The notes beneath the pieces were generated by a model. It was not told the origin of the DNA. It saw nothing but the letters and a program-made list of their open reading frames with translations, and made no database searches. 64,000 nt of DNA from positions 17,033 to 81,032 of the forward strand of contig JAURZV010000073.1 in the NCBI GenBank assembly GCA_030653175.1, read 5' to 3'. Both the position numbers and the translations under genes were made by a program. Shown in pieces: positions 32,895-42,390 of this stretch. The stretch is from Methylobacter sp. (GTDB taxonomy: Bacteria; Pseudomonadota; Gammaproteobacteria; Methylococcales; Methylomonadaceae). Numbering within the stretch: the stretch's first letter is position 1; each line of letters begins with the position of its first letter.

Positions 32895-33540
32895 AGAAAC
32901 ACCCCAATTACATCCCGGCGTTTCATTTCCGCTGGTTGACGCCCTGGTACGATCCGATGATACGGCGCTTGTTTCCGGAAGAGGCATTAAAGTCTGCATT
33001 GATCGCGCAGGCCCGTATCCAGCCAGGCCAAAACGTGCTTGTGGTACGGGCACACTCACCCTGCTAATCAAGTACACCCACCCGAACGTCTCGGTATACG
33101 GGCTAGACGTGGATCCGCGGGTGTTGGGTATCGCACGAAGGAAGGCCGAACAGGCGGGAGAGGCCGTCGTTCTGCAACAGGGGTCGGCGACGTGTTTGCC
33201 CTATCCCGGCGGAACCTTCGAGCGTGTGTTTGCCAGCCTGATGCTGCATCACCTGACGCAGGAGGATAAACGGTTGGCGATCGGGGAGGCATTTTGCGTA
33301 CTCAAGCCCGGTGGCGAACTGCATGTGGCAGATTTCTGCAAACCGCACGATTTGTCCATGTGGTTGATTTCACTGGTGGTGCGTTGGGTGGAAGAGGTTC
33401 ACGATAACATCCTGGGTCTCTTGCCGGTTTTCATGGCGGAAGCCGGATTCTGTCCGGTAGAGGAAACCGTCTGTTATCGTACGGTTTCCGCTAACCTCGC
33501 TTTATACCGAGCCTGCAAGCCAACGGGAGAAGTTCTATGA
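32891..33540 (+). pseudogene. Class I SAM-dependent methyltransferase with a deletion in motif I
   Basis: The start MKKHPNYIPAFHFRWLTPWY is in one frame up to GQNVLVV; the rest, RACGTGTLTLLIKYTHPNVS ... VYGLDVDPRVLGIARRKAEQ, is in another frame ending at 33538-33540. The expected SAM-binding motif VLDLGCGTG is reduced to VL-CGTG, consistent with loss of about 10 bp at about 33043-33050. The product would be truncated in the cofactor site. Similar methyltransferases occur in copper-resistance clusters. Its stop overlaps an ATG at 33537. Confidence 0.75.
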
Positions 33541-33563
33541 AGCCATCTCAGAGGAAAAACGTC

Positions 33564-34850
33564 ATGAAATTCACTTTGCTTTGGGCTAGCCTGTTTTGGC
33601 CCATTTTTGCGACCGCCGAAGAACTCGTTTCACAAGTATTTTTGGAAAAATTAGTTCAGGAGGCGCAAGACAACAACCCGGATATTCAGGCCGCACGTCA
33701 GCGCTGGGAGTCCGGCCAGGCGGTTATCCCCCAAGTGCAAACCCTGCCCGATCCCAAGGTGATTCTCGGCTACAAGGATATGGCTCCGCAGAAGGAAATG
33801 ATGTACGGCATGAGTCAGGAAATCCCGTTTCCCGGCAAACTCGGCCTCAAGGGCGAAATCGCAACGCGTGATGCCGAGCGCATGGAACAGGATTACCTGG
33901 CTACCCGATTGGCAGTTGTCGCAAGGCTTAAGGAGGCGTTTTATGACCTGCACTTTGTCCACGATTCTATCGAAGTACTCGGAAAAACCAAGCTGTTATT
34001 GGAAGAGTTCGAGGAAACCGCCAGAGTCCGTTATTCCGTTGGCCAGGCGGCTCAGCAGGATGTCTTGCGGGCACAAACCGAAATATCGCGCCTGTTGGCT
34101 CGTCTTGCTTCGCTGAACCAGCGTCGACAGACCCTGCATGCCGACATTAACCGCTTGCTGAACCGCTTGCCCAACGACACGCTGGCGCCTCCGCAGGACA
34201 AATCCGCCGGGAGCGGATTTGCACGCGAAGCGCCCGAAGGGGGGCAGGCAGGGACAGCCTGGCCTGAAATTCGGTTCACGCCCCTGCGTCACACACCCGC
34301 CGAATTGAACGCGCTTCTGGATCAATCCTCGCCGTTGTTGCATGGGCAGCAAAAGACCCTGGAACGTGGCGATCAGAATATTGCCTTAGCCAAGCGGGAG
34401 TATTATCCGGACTTCGAGCTGGATGCGCGGGGACTTCGCGATACGGCCATGAAGACGGACGGCTACCAGGTCATGCTGAATGTCAAGGTGCCCCTCTACT
34501 TCGCCACCAAACAACGGGAGGGTGTACATGAGGCGGTGGCCGGACGCGAAGCCTCGTTCCAGGATTTGCAGGCCCTGCGGCAAGAACTGCTAGCCCGTAT
34601 TAGGGACAATCTGGCGCAGACCGAGCGTGCGGAAATGCTCGTCAACCTGCTGAAGGACGCCATCATCCCGCAATCGCGCCTTACCCTGGCCTCGGCCCAG
34701 GCCAGTTATGCGGTCGGCAAGGTAGATTTTCTGACTTTGCTAAACAGCCTGCTGACCCTGCAGGAAAACGAGCTTGAATTCCATAGCGAGTTGGCCGAGC
34801 ATGAGAAGGCCCTGGCACGGCTGGAAGGCATCACCGGAGAGACACCATGA
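33564..34850 (+). CDS. TolC-family outer-membrane channel of metal efflux system 2
   Basis: A 428-residue outer-membrane factor. I prefer the ATG at 33564 because it is preceded by CAGAGGAAAAACG and opens a proper signal peptide (MKFTLLWASLFWPIFATAEE); the track start at 33537 overlaps the upstream stop and is the alternative. The heavy-metal-type motif MSQEIPFPGKLGLKGEIATR is present. It overlaps the adaptor gene by 4 nt. It is clearly related to the system 1 channel but differs in much of the sequence, and this operon looks more GC-rich than surrounding genes. Confidence 0.9.
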   Translation: MKFTLLWASLFWPIFATAEELVSQVFLEKLVQEAQDNNPDIQAARQRWESGQAVIPQVQTLPDPKVILGYKDMAPQKEMMYGMSQEIPFPGKLGLKGEIATRDAERMEQDYLATRLAVVARLKEAFYDLHFVHDSIEVLGKTKLLLEEFEETARVRYSVGQAAQQDVLRAQTEISRLLARLASLNQRRQTLHADINRLLNRLPNDTLAPPQDKSAGSGFAREAPEGGQAGTAWPEIRFTPLRHTPAELNALLDQSSPLLHGQQKTLERGDQNIALAKREYYPDFELDARGLRDTAMKTDGYQVMLNVKVPLYFATKQREGVHEAVAGREASFQDLQALRQELLARIRDNLAQTERAEMLVNLLKDAIIPQSRLTLASAQASYAVGKVDFLTLLNSLLTLQENELEFHSELAEHEKALARLEGITGETP

Positions 34851-36085
34851 ATCAACGATCGCGCGATTTATTCCTTGGGGTGACCTTGGGAGCACTGGTG
34901 ACCCTGACCTTTTTTTTGGTCTTGCGACCGGATCATTCGACGACCGTCTCATCACTCGCCGGCAAGGCCGAAATACCGGCTCATAAGGATCATGAGACAG
35001 CGGTCGAAACTCAATCGGCGCAAGAAGATCACTCGGCTCATGCGCAAAACCAAGCTCCGGCGCCATCCGATAATTCGATGATCATCAGCCCGGAGCGGCT
35101 GCAATCCATCGGTGTTAAGTTCGAGCCGGCGGAGCGGCGTCTTCTGGAACGGACGATCCGTACTGTGGGCCGGGTGGAAGTTGACGAACGGCAGCTCGCC
35201 CGTGTTACCGTCAAGCTGGAGGGCTGGATCGACCGGCTGCTCGTCAACTATACGGGGGAGTCGGTTAAACAGGGCCAGGTTCTCTTCACACTGTATAGCC
35301 CGGAATTATTGGCCACCCAGGAAGAATACCTGATCGCCCTGCGTAGCAGCCGCACGCTGGGGAAGAGCGAGTTCCCGGAAGTCGCGGCCGGTGCAAATGC
35401 CCTGCTGGAAGCATCACGCCGCAGGCTGTTGCTTTGGGACATCCGGCAAAGCCATATCCTCGACCTGGAGCGCACCGGCCAGGTGCTGACCACCTTGCCG
35501 ATCCATGCGCCCCGTAGTGGCACCGTCATCAACAAGATGGCCGTGGTCGGTTTGCAAACCAAGCCGGGAGACGAGTTGTACACCATCGCCGACCTGTCCC
35601 GCATCTGGATCGTCGGCGACATCTACGAAAATGAAATGCCCCTCATCGCGATCGGCCAGACCGCCAACATAAGCCTGTCCTACGCGCCGGACGTATCTCT
35701 GCAGGCGCGCATCAGTTTCATCTATCCCACCGTCGACCCGCAGACTCGCACCGCCAAGGTGCGCTTCGAACTGGATAATCCGGGCGAGCGGCTCAAGCCC
35801 GGCATGTACACCAACCTGGAACTGAAAGTTCCGCTCGGCATGCGGCTGGCCGTGCCCAAGGACGCGGTCCTGGAATCCGGCGAGCGGAAGGTCGTCTTCA
35901 TTCACCTCGGCGGCGGACGGCTCGAATGGCGCAATGCCAAGATCGGCCTGCGCAGCGGGGACTGGGTGGAAATCCTGGAGGGGATTCGGGAAGGCGAACA
36001 TGTGGTGACCTCGGCGAATTTTCTCATCGACTCCGAGAGTCAGTTGAAATCGGCGGTCGGCGGCATGCCGGGCATGAAACACTGA
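34847..36085 (+). CDS. cusB: CusB-type periplasmic adaptor of system 2
   Basis: A 412-residue membrane-fusion protein with an N-terminal anchor, a His-rich stretch (HKDHETAVETQSAQEDHSAH) in place of the tandem metal-binding modules of system 1, and the barrel-sandwich core VKLEGWIDRLLVNYTGESVK. It links the TolC duct and RND pump across the periplasm. The start overlaps the TolC stop (ATGA); the pump gene follows after 9 bp. Confidence 0.9.
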   Translation: MNQRSRDLFLGVTLGALVTLTFFLVLRPDHSTTVSSLAGKAEIPAHKDHETAVETQSAQEDHSAHAQNQAPAPSDNSMIISPERLQSIGVKFEPAERRLLERTIRTVGRVEVDERQLARVTVKLEGWIDRLLVNYTGESVKQGQVLFTLYSPELLATQEEYLIALRSSRTLGKSEFPEVAAGANALLEASRRRLLLWDIRQSHILDLERTGQVLTTLPIHAPRSGTVINKMAVVGLQTKPGDELYTIADLSRIWIVGDIYENEMPLIAIGQTANISLSYAPDVSLQARISFIYPTVDPQTRTAKVRFELDNPGERLKPGMYTNLELKVPLGMRLAVPKDAVLESGERKVVFIHLGGGRLEWRNAKIGLRSGDWVEILEGIREGEHVVTSANFLIDSESQLKSAVGGMPGMKH

Positions 36086-36094
36086 GGCAGGGCC

Positions 36095-39000
36095 ATGGTC
36101 GAAAATCTAATCGAATTTTGCGCGAAGAACCGCTTCATCGTCTTTCTGCTGGTATTCGGCCTGGCCGCCGGCGGCTTGTGGGCCATGAAGAACACCCCCA
36201 TCGACGCCCTGCCGGATTTGTCCGACACCCAGGTGATTATCTATACCCAGTGGCCGGGCCGCTCGCCGGACCTGATGGAGGATCAGATCACCTATCCCAT
36301 CATCACCGCCCTGCTGTCTGCGCCCAATGTGACGGTGGTGCGGGGATTTTCGGATTTCGGTTATTCCTACGTCTATGTGCTGTTCAAGGACGGCACCGAC
36401 ATCTATTGGGCGCGATCCCGCGTTTTGGAATATATGAACCAGTTATCCGGCAAACTGCCGGAAGGCGTGACGCCGCAGCTCGGGCCGGACGCCACGGCGG
36501 TCGGTTGGGTGTTTCAGTACGCCCTGGTGGATACAACCGGGCAGCAGGATTTGGCTTCTCTCCGCTCGTTCCAGGACTGGTATCTGCGCTATTGGCTCCG
36601 CGCTGTGGACGGCGTTGCCGAAGTCGCCGGCGTGGGCGGTTTCGTGCGCCAGTACCAGATCAATCTCGATCCCACCAAGGTGCTGGCCTACCGGCTCAAC
36701 CTGAATGAGATTATCGACAAGGTGCGCCAAAGCAACCTCGACGTAGGCGGGCGAGTCGTCGAGTTCTCCGGGGTGGAATACATGATCCGGGGACGCGGCT
36801 ATATCAAGTCCACCGCCGACATCGAGCAAATCGCGGTGGGCGCCAGTCCGAGCGGCACCCCCATCCTGCTGCGCGAGGTCTCGACGGTTAGTTTGGGGCC
36901 GGATATGCGGCGCGGAATCGCGGAACTGAACGGCCAGGGCGAGGCGGTGGGCGGCGTCGTCATCATGCGCTTCGGCCAGGATACCCTGGAGGTGATCGAT
37001 CGCATCAAGGCCAAACTCAAGGAGATCGAGCCGTCCCTGCCCGCCGGCGTCAAGATCGTCACTGCCTACGACCGCAGCGACCTGATCAAGGAGGCTGTTT
37101 CCACCGCCAACGAAAACCTGATCGAGGAGTTGATCACGGTCAGCGTCTTGATCATCGTCTTCCTGCTGCATTTCCGCTCCGCCCTGATACCCATCATCAC
37201 CTTGCCCATCGCCATCCTGATCGCCTTCATCCCGATGTATTTTCTTGGGGTCGGCATGAACATCATGTCCATTGGCGGCATCATCGTCGCCGTCGGCGAC
37301 ATGGTGGACGCCTCCATCGTCATGGTCGACAACGCCCACCGCCGCCTGGAAGAATGGGAGCGCGGCGGAAGCGTAGGCGACCGCAACCGGGTGCTCATCG
37401 ATTCCGCCAAGGAAGTGGGGCCGCCGATTTTCGCCTCGCTGCTGGTGATTGCCATCGCCTTCATGCCGGTCTTCACCCTGGAGGGTCAGGAGGGCCGATT
37501 ATTCAAACCGCTGGCGTTGACCAAGAACCTGTCCATCGCCATGAGCGCGGTAATTGCGGTGACGCTGATCCCGGCCCTGTTGTCCATCTTCATCCGCGGA
37601 CGTATCATTCCGGAGCGGCGCAATCCGGTCAGCCGCCTGCTGCAGTGGGCCTATGCGCCCATTCTGAGGCTTGCGCTGCGCTACCGGACGATACTGGTCG
37701 CACTTGCCATCTTGCTCATCGCCAGCATCGCTCTGCCGTATCAGCGCATGGGCTCGGAATTCATGCCGCCGCTGTACGAAGGTACGATCCTCTACATGCC
37801 GACCACGCTGCCGGGCATCTCGGTTACGGAAGCCGGTAAACTCCTGCAACAGATGGACCGAAAGCTCAAGGCGTTTCCCGAGGTCGAGCTTGTGTTCGGT
37901 AAGTCCGGCCGCGCCGAAACCTCCACCGATCCGGCGCCGTTCAGCATGATGGAAGTGGTGGTGGAACTCAAACCCAAGGAGCAGTGGCGGGAAGGCGTCA
38001 CTTACGAAGACCTGATCGCCGAGATGGATCGTGCCTTGCAGTTTCCAGGCGTGACCAATACCTGGTCCATGCCGATCAAGGCGCGCATCGACATGCTCAC
38101 CACCGGCGTGCGCACGCCGGTCGGGATCAAGATCTTCGGGCCGGACCTCAACAAGATCGAGGAGATCGGGAAAGCCATCGAGATGATCGCCAAGGACGTT
38201 CCCGGCACCCGCAGCGTTTACGCGGAACGGGTTTCGGGCGGCTATTTTCTGGATTTCGTCATCAAGCGCGATGAAATCGCCCGCTATGGTTTCACGGTCA
38301 TGGACGTCAGCAAGATGATCGAATCCGCTATCGGCGGGGAAAGCATCACCACCACCATCGAGGGACGCGAGCGCTACCCCGTCAATGTTCGATACCTGCG
38401 CGAGCTGCGCGACGACCTGGATAAATTGGGACGGGTGTTGGTGATGGCGCCGAACGGCGCGCAGGTGCCCATCGCCCAGCTCGCGGAGCTGCGCATGGTC
38501 AGCGGCCCCGCGATGATCCGGGACGAGGACGGCATGCTGGCCGGTTACGTCTATGTGGACATGACCGGGCGCGATGTGGGCGGTTATGTGGAGGATTTGA
38601 AGCGCGTCGTGAATGAAAAGATCGAGTTGCCGACAGGCTATACATTGAGCTGGTCGGGACAATACGAATTCATGGAACGGGTGCGGGCGCGGCTCAAGAT
38701 TTTCGTGCCGCTGACGCTCGCGATCATTTTCGTCCTGTATTACTTTACTTTCCGTTCCGTCGCCGAAACGTTGATGGTGATGCTGGGCGTGCCGCTGGCC
38801 CTGGTCGGCGGCATATGGGCGCTGTATGGTCTCGGGTACAATATGAGCATCGCCGTTTGGGTGGGTTTGATCGCACTCGCGGGCGTCGCCGCCGAAACCA
38901 GCGCCGTGATGCTGGCCTATCTGGACGAAGCCGTTCGGCGTCGGCAGGAAGCCGGACAACTGCGTTCACTGGCCGATTTGCTGGAGGCCGTGCAAACCGG

Positions 39001-39235
39001 CGCGATGGAGCGCATCCGGCCGGTCATGATGACGGGCCTGGCCAACATCGTCGGCCTGTTTCCGGTCATGCTCGCAACCGGCACCGGCGCCGACGTAATG
39101 AAACGCCTGGCGGCACCGATGATCGGCGGCATCGGTTCGGCCATGCTGCTGACGCTTCTGGTGATCCCGGCGCTCTATGTGATTTGGCGTTGGCATAAAG
39201 ACATCAAGTTTCTGGCAGGCAAGGCAAAGGAATGA
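36095..39235 (+). CDS. cusA: CusA/CzcA-type heavy-metal RND pump 2
   Basis: A 1046-residue RND transporter with DALPDLSDTQVIIYTQWPGR, the TM4 segment GDMVDASIVMVDNAHRRLEE and GADVMKRLAAPMIGG. It resembles pump 1 but TM4 differs at GDM/GAM and VDN/IEN, so its metal preference may differ. High third-position G+C produces a long antisense shadow ORF (37499-38959). The stop overlaps the start of the HD-GYP gene, so a signalling protein is translated with the pump. Confidence 0.92.
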   Translation: MVENLIEFCAKNRFIVFLLVFGLAAGGLWAMKNTPIDALPDLSDTQVIIYTQWPGRSPDLMEDQITYPIITALLSAPNVTVVRGFSDFGYSYVYVLFKDGTDIYWARSRVLEYMNQLSGKLPEGVTPQLGPDATAVGWVFQYALVDTTGQQDLASLRSFQDWYLRYWLRAVDGVAEVAGVGGFVRQYQINLDPTKVLAYRLNLNEIIDKVRQSNLDVGGRVVEFSGVEYMIRGRGYIKSTADIEQIAVGASPSGTPILLREVSTVSLGPDMRRGIAELNGQGEAVGGVVIMRFGQDTLEVIDRIKAKLKEIEPSLPAGVKIVTAYDRSDLIKEAVSTANENLIEELITVSVLIIVFLLHFRSALIPIITLPIAILIAFIPMYFLGVGMNIMSIGGIIVAVGDMVDASIVMVDNAHRRLEEWERGGSVGDRNRVLIDSAKEVGPPIFASLLVIAIAFMPVFTLEGQEGRLFKPLALTKNLSIAMSAVIAVTLIPALLSIFIRGRIIPERRNPVSRLLQWAYAPILRLALRYRTILVALAILLIASIALPYQRMGSEFMPPLYEGTILYMPTTLPGISVTEAGKLLQQMDRKLKAFPEVELVFGKSGRAETSTDPAPFSMMEVVVELKPKEQWREGVTYEDLIAEMDRALQFPGVTNTWSMPIKARIDMLTTGVRTPVGIKIFGPDLNKIEEIGKAIEMIAKDVPGTRSVYAERVSGGYFLDFVIKRDEIARYGFTVMDVSKMIESAIGGESITTTIEGRERYPVNVRYLRELRDDLDKLGRVLVMAPNGAQVPIAQLAELRMVSGPAMIRDEDGMLAGYVYVDMTGRDVGGYVEDLKRVVNEKIELPTGYTLSWSGQYEFMERVRARLKIFVPLTLAIIFVLYYFTFRSVAETLMVMLGVPLALVGGIWALYGLGYNMSIAVWVGLIALAGVAAETSAVMLAYLDEAVRRRQEAGQLRSLADLLEAVQTGAMERIRPVMMTGLANIVGLFPVMLATGTGADVMKRLAAPMIGGIGSAMLLTLLVIPALYVIWRWHKDIKFLAGKAKE

Positions 39236-40590
39236 CCGGGCCGGAAGCTACGACGAGGAAGGCCGATGGCGCTAGGGCAGACTCGCAAACCGCCCTTGAC
39301 ACGAGCCGGTTCATCCACCGGAAAATCCTGCTCCGGCTGTTTTTGGGGTGGCTGTTGCTCAGCGTGGCGATCGGCGGTGCCGTTTTGTGGCTGGAGGTCA
39401 ATCGCATCCGGCAGTTCGTGCATGAACTCGCACTCAGGGAGTCCGCGACCTTCAGCGGGGAGTCCGCTCATAATCTGGAACGGCTGGATTCCTCGGCTCA
39501 ACAACATCTGGCAGAGTTGGCACAGCAATTGGTCAACCAGCATTTCCTCGTCGTCGAGTTGTATGATCGCAACAAACAACTCCGGCTCGAAACCATTCGG
39601 CAGGGACAGGAGGTCGCCGAATATGGTATTGATCGCTACCGACACCGATTTCCAAAGGCGGGTGAGTTTACCCATCAGTTCCACCTTATCCGTGGCGAAT
39701 TGCTGCTGGTCATCCTGGTTCCGCTGAAAGGCGCCCAGGATTTGCTGACCGGTTATTTCGAGGGTATCTATCAGGTCGATCGGCAGATCCTCGATTCGAT
39801 CAAGGAGGATCTGCTTCGCTCGTTACTGTTTGTCACCCTTGGCATCACGTTTACCACTCTGCTGATGTACCCGATTGTTCTGACGCTCAACCGGGGACTG
39901 ATCAAGCTGTCCGGCGATCTGCTGAAGGGTAACCTGGAGCTGATGAATGTACTCGGCTGCGCGATTGCCGAACGCGACTCCGATACCAACAGCCATAATT
40001 ACCGGGTGACGTTTTATGCGCTGCGGCTTGGCGAGGCGATCGGGCTTTCCCGTGAAAACATCCACGACCTGATCGCCGGCGCATTTTTGCATGATGTCGG
40101 CAAGATCGGCATCCGCGATCCGATCTTGCTCAAGCCGGGAAAGCTGACGCAGGAAGAGTTTGAGATCATGAAAACTCACGTATCGCTGGGCGTGGATATT
40201 CTGAGCAAATCGAGTTGGCTCAGCGGCGCACGGGACGTGGTGGAGTTTCATCATGAGAAATGCGACGGCAGCGGCTATCTGCAAGGGCTCAAGGGTGAGG
40301 CAATTCCCCTGAATGCGCGAATATTCGCCATCGTGGATGTGTTCGACGCGCTGACTTCCAAGCGTCCGTACAAGGAGTCGTGGACGGCAGTTGACGCCAT
40401 CGCTGCTCTCAAACGGGATAGCGGCAGCCACTTCGACCCGCAGTTGGTGAGTGCTTTTGCGCTGATCGCACTCCGTCTTCATGAGGAGATGAGCGGCTTT
40501 GAGGAACACCGGATGGAGGCAATGCTGCAACATCTCATCGCTCCTTATTTTTTGGCCATTGCCGGCGGCAGTCGGCGCCAAGACACATAG
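39232..40590 (+). CDS. Membrane HD-GYP-type protein coupled to RND pump 2
   Basis: A 452-residue protein: cytoplasmic start, TM1 (LFLGWLLLSVAIGGAVLW), a periplasmic sensor region of about 150 residues, TM2 (LLFVTLGITFTTLLMYPIV), then an HD domain with HDVGKIGIRDPILLKPGKLT and HHEKCDGSGYLQGLKG. The HD metal ligands are present; the GYP signature is GYL here. HD-GYP proteins usually hydrolyse c-di-GMP. Its ATGA overlap with the pump gene suggests control of metal stress or biofilm response, an inference from context. Confidence 0.85.
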   Translation: MTGPEATTRKADGARADSQTALDTSRFIHRKILLRLFLGWLLLSVAIGGAVLWLEVNRIRQFVHELALRESATFSGESAHNLERLDSSAQQHLAELAQQLVNQHFLVVELYDRNKQLRLETIRQGQEVAEYGIDRYRHRFPKAGEFTHQFHLIRGELLLVILVPLKGAQDLLTGYFEGIYQVDRQILDSIKEDLLRSLLFVTLGITFTTLLMYPIVLTLNRGLIKLSGDLLKGNLELMNVLGCAIAERDSDTNSHNYRVTFYALRLGEAIGLSRENIHDLIAGAFLHDVGKIGIRDPILLKPGKLTQEEFEIMKTHVSLGVDILSKSSWLSGARDVVEFHHEKCDGSGYLQGLKGEAIPLNARIFAIVDVFDALTSKRPYKESWTAVDAIAALKRDSGSHFDPQLVSAFALIALRLHEEMSGFEEHRMEAMLQHLIAPYFLAIAGGSRRQDT

Positions 40591-40834
40591 CAGTGGTCGG
40601 GTTACGACTGCAAGGACAGATATTTTGCTCCTCGGTAATTGCTCCTGCATTACCCTACTACACGCCATCCATGGCGTTAATGCAAAATCTGCATTCCCCA
40701 CATCCCTGTGGGTTATGCAGGAGATAGAGTAATGCAGGGCAGCGTAGCGGTGTGCCGAGCGTAGCGTAACCCGACAAACCAATGCCGCACTACGAGCTGA
40801 TGTGGGAGCGACTTTAGTCGCCACAGGGCGGCTA

Positions 40835-40860
40835 CCAAAAGTAGGCGCTTTAGGCGAAGC
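40835..40860 (+). repeat. AGTAGGCGCTTTAGGCGAAG repeat, copy 2
   Basis: Identical over 26 bp to the copy at 15131-15156. Confidence 0.85.
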
Positions 40861-40876
40861 CACCCCCACAACACAG

Positions 40877-41010
40877 CTACCCATCATTATCGTCCTGGGC
40901 TTTAACCTCTTCGCCCGGACGTGCAAACGGCAATAGTTCGTCGATACGACTGTTGGGCCAGGTGGGCAGTTTCTCCAAGGTATCCCTAAGCCGGAAGTTG
41001 ACCAGCTATT
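40877..41010 (-). pseudogene. 3' remnant of an IS66-family transposase gene
   Basis: On the minus strand a frame without a start reads FRLRDTLEKLPTWPNSRIDE followed by LLPFARPGEEVKAQDDNDG and a stop at 40877-40879. The segment LEKLPTWPNSRIDELLP matches the C-terminal end of IS66-type transposases as I know them. Upstream the frame closes within 20 codons, so only the last 40 residues remain. No terminal repeats were found. Confidence 0.6.
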
Positions 41011-41340
41011 CTACGTGGTGCGACTGGGCGCTAACGTTTTATCAGAAAAGACCGGCTGAATAATACCAAGTTTCATTCTGAATGTTGCGGTGTTGAACAG
41101 CATGTTGCTTGATAATGCCGAATACAACAGTTGAAGTATCAAGCTGTTTAGTTGCAGGACAGGCAAAAAGCAGTGTTATAAATATTCATACCCTTAGAAA
41201 GTTAAAAAATTGGGCGCATTAATAATTTTATATAGTCTGAATATCATGTATTTTTTCTGCTTTTGACAAATGTTATTTATTTTTGACCAGTTCGCGTAAA
41301 ATCAAGCAATAAAATTCCATTAACACCACCGGGAAATACC

Positions 41341-41721
41341 ATGAAAAAGATTCTTTTCTTAACTGTTTTATTGTCGGCAGTAACCGCTTTTGCTGATGAT
41401 GCTAAAAATGAATGGCATAACACTACCCTGTCTGATGCCACAATTAAGAAAATTCAGGATGCCAAATATCAATATAAAAAGTGTGTTTCGGATGAAATGC
41501 AAAAACCCGCTCATCAGGAACAGGAGAGTCGCCGGGCAACAGAAGAGATTATGAAACAATGTGAGTCGGTTTTATCCCAAATGCGCGAAGTTTATCTGGC
41601 TGAAAAAGTGCCGGACATCATTGCTGACCGCCATTTAAAACAGATGCGCATGCAAACTACCCGTAATGCTCTGCAAGGAATGATGTTTGGTGAAGCGGCC
41701 CGTAAATCCGGTCAACAATAA
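41341..41721 (+). CDS. Secreted helical protein of unknown function heading the Hsp70 island
   Basis: A 126-residue protein with a signal peptide (MKKILFLTVLLSAVTAFADD) and a charged helical mature part with two Cys (KKCVSDEMQKP, MKQCESVLSQM). No domain was recognised. It ends 21 bp before the DUF2760 gene and may share its transcript. A periplasmic location is predicted. Confidence 0.6.
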   Translation: MKKILFLTVLLSAVTAFADDAKNEWHNTTLSDATIKKIQDAKYQYKKCVSDEMQKPAHQEQESRRATEEIMKQCESVLSQMREVYLAEKVPDIIADRHLKQMRMQTTRNALQGMMFGEAARKSGQQ

Positions 41722-41742
41722 TAACTAAAAGAGCCTCGTGTA

Positions 41743-42390
41743 ATGAATACTTATGCAATCGATTTATCCTTGAAACCCACTACATTCGATTTATGGCATG
41801 TTTGTTTGGCGGGCACTGTCGCCCTGTTATCGCTGATTCTAATCGTGTTGTTGCTGTCGATGGTGATCAGTCGGATTCGTTGCAAAAAAAAATCGACTAT
41901 TCAACAAGCCGCACCAACGCCTGAACCGGTAGTAAAAATTGTCGAGAAAATCGTCGAGGTTGAAAAGCTTGTCCATGCACCCGCACCGGAACCCGTTGTA
42001 TTAAAAGAGGCAACTCCGGATGCCGCTTTGCAATTACTGGGTTTGCTGCAAAAAGAAGCGCGCTTTATCGATTTTATTAAAGAAGATATTGCAGCTTTCA
42101 GCGATGCCGATATTGGTGTTGCAGCCCGCGTCGTGCATGAAGGATGTAATAAGGCAATTAATGAACACTTTACTTTAGCAGCCGTCCGTAATGAGCAGGA
42201 AGGCAGTAAAATTACCCTGTCGGAAGGTTTTGACGCCGCTACTGTGCGCTTAACCGGCAATATCGTTGGTACTGCTCCTTTTACCGGTACACTGGTTCAT
42301 AAGGGCTGGCAAGTTACCGGTATCAGACTGCCTAAACTGACCTTAGGACATAACGCGGCTATTGTTGCGCCGGCAGAGGTTGAGTTATGA
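41743..42390 (+). CDS. DUF2760 protein with one membrane anchor
   Basis: A 215-residue protein: one transmembrane helix near residue 25-48 (VALLSLILIVLLLSMVI), a Pro/Val/Glu linker (TPEPVVKIVEKIVEVEKLVH), then the DUF2760 domain (ALQLLGLLQKEARFIDFIKEDI ... AINEHFTL ... GTLVHKGWQV). DUF2760 genes typically precede divergent Hsp70 genes. The stop overlaps the Hsp70 start by 4 nt, implying coupled synthesis and possibly membrane recruitment of that Hsp70. Confidence 0.8.
   Translation: MNTYAIDLSLKPTTFDLWHVCLAGTVALLSLILIVLLLSMVISRIRCKKKSTIQQAAPTPEPVVKIVEKIVEVEKLVHAPAPEPVVLKEATPDAALQLLGLLQKEARFIDFIKEDIAAFSDADIGVAARVVHEGCNKAINEHFTLAAVRNEQEGSKITLSEGFDAATVRLTGNIVGTAPFTGTLVHKGWQVTGIRLPKLTLGHNAAIVAPAEVEL

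Larger units (their letters stand above)
40591..41340. other. Repeat and transposase-remnant region
   Basis: About 750 bp without an intact gene. It holds GTGGGAGCGACTTTAGTCGC-type repeat sequence (about 40803), a copy of the AGTAGGCGCTTTAGGCGAAG repeat, and an IS66-like 3' remnant. The AT-rich right half upstream of 41341 probably carries that operon's promoter; a TTGACA is visible near 41264 but no convincing -10 was found. Confidence 0.55.

Noticed and set aside
36443-37339. 298-codon antisense ORF across RND pump 2
   Set aside because: Asp/His/Gly-rich antisense translation without domains.
37499-38959. 486-codon antisense ORF across RND pump 2
   Set aside because: It is a GC-rich shadow of the pump gene; composition (His/Asp/Gln-rich, no domain) is that of an antisense frame.
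39823-40926. 367-codon antisense ORF over the HD-GYP gene and the following repeats
   Set aside because: The reading frame crosses a confident gene and repeats; no domain.
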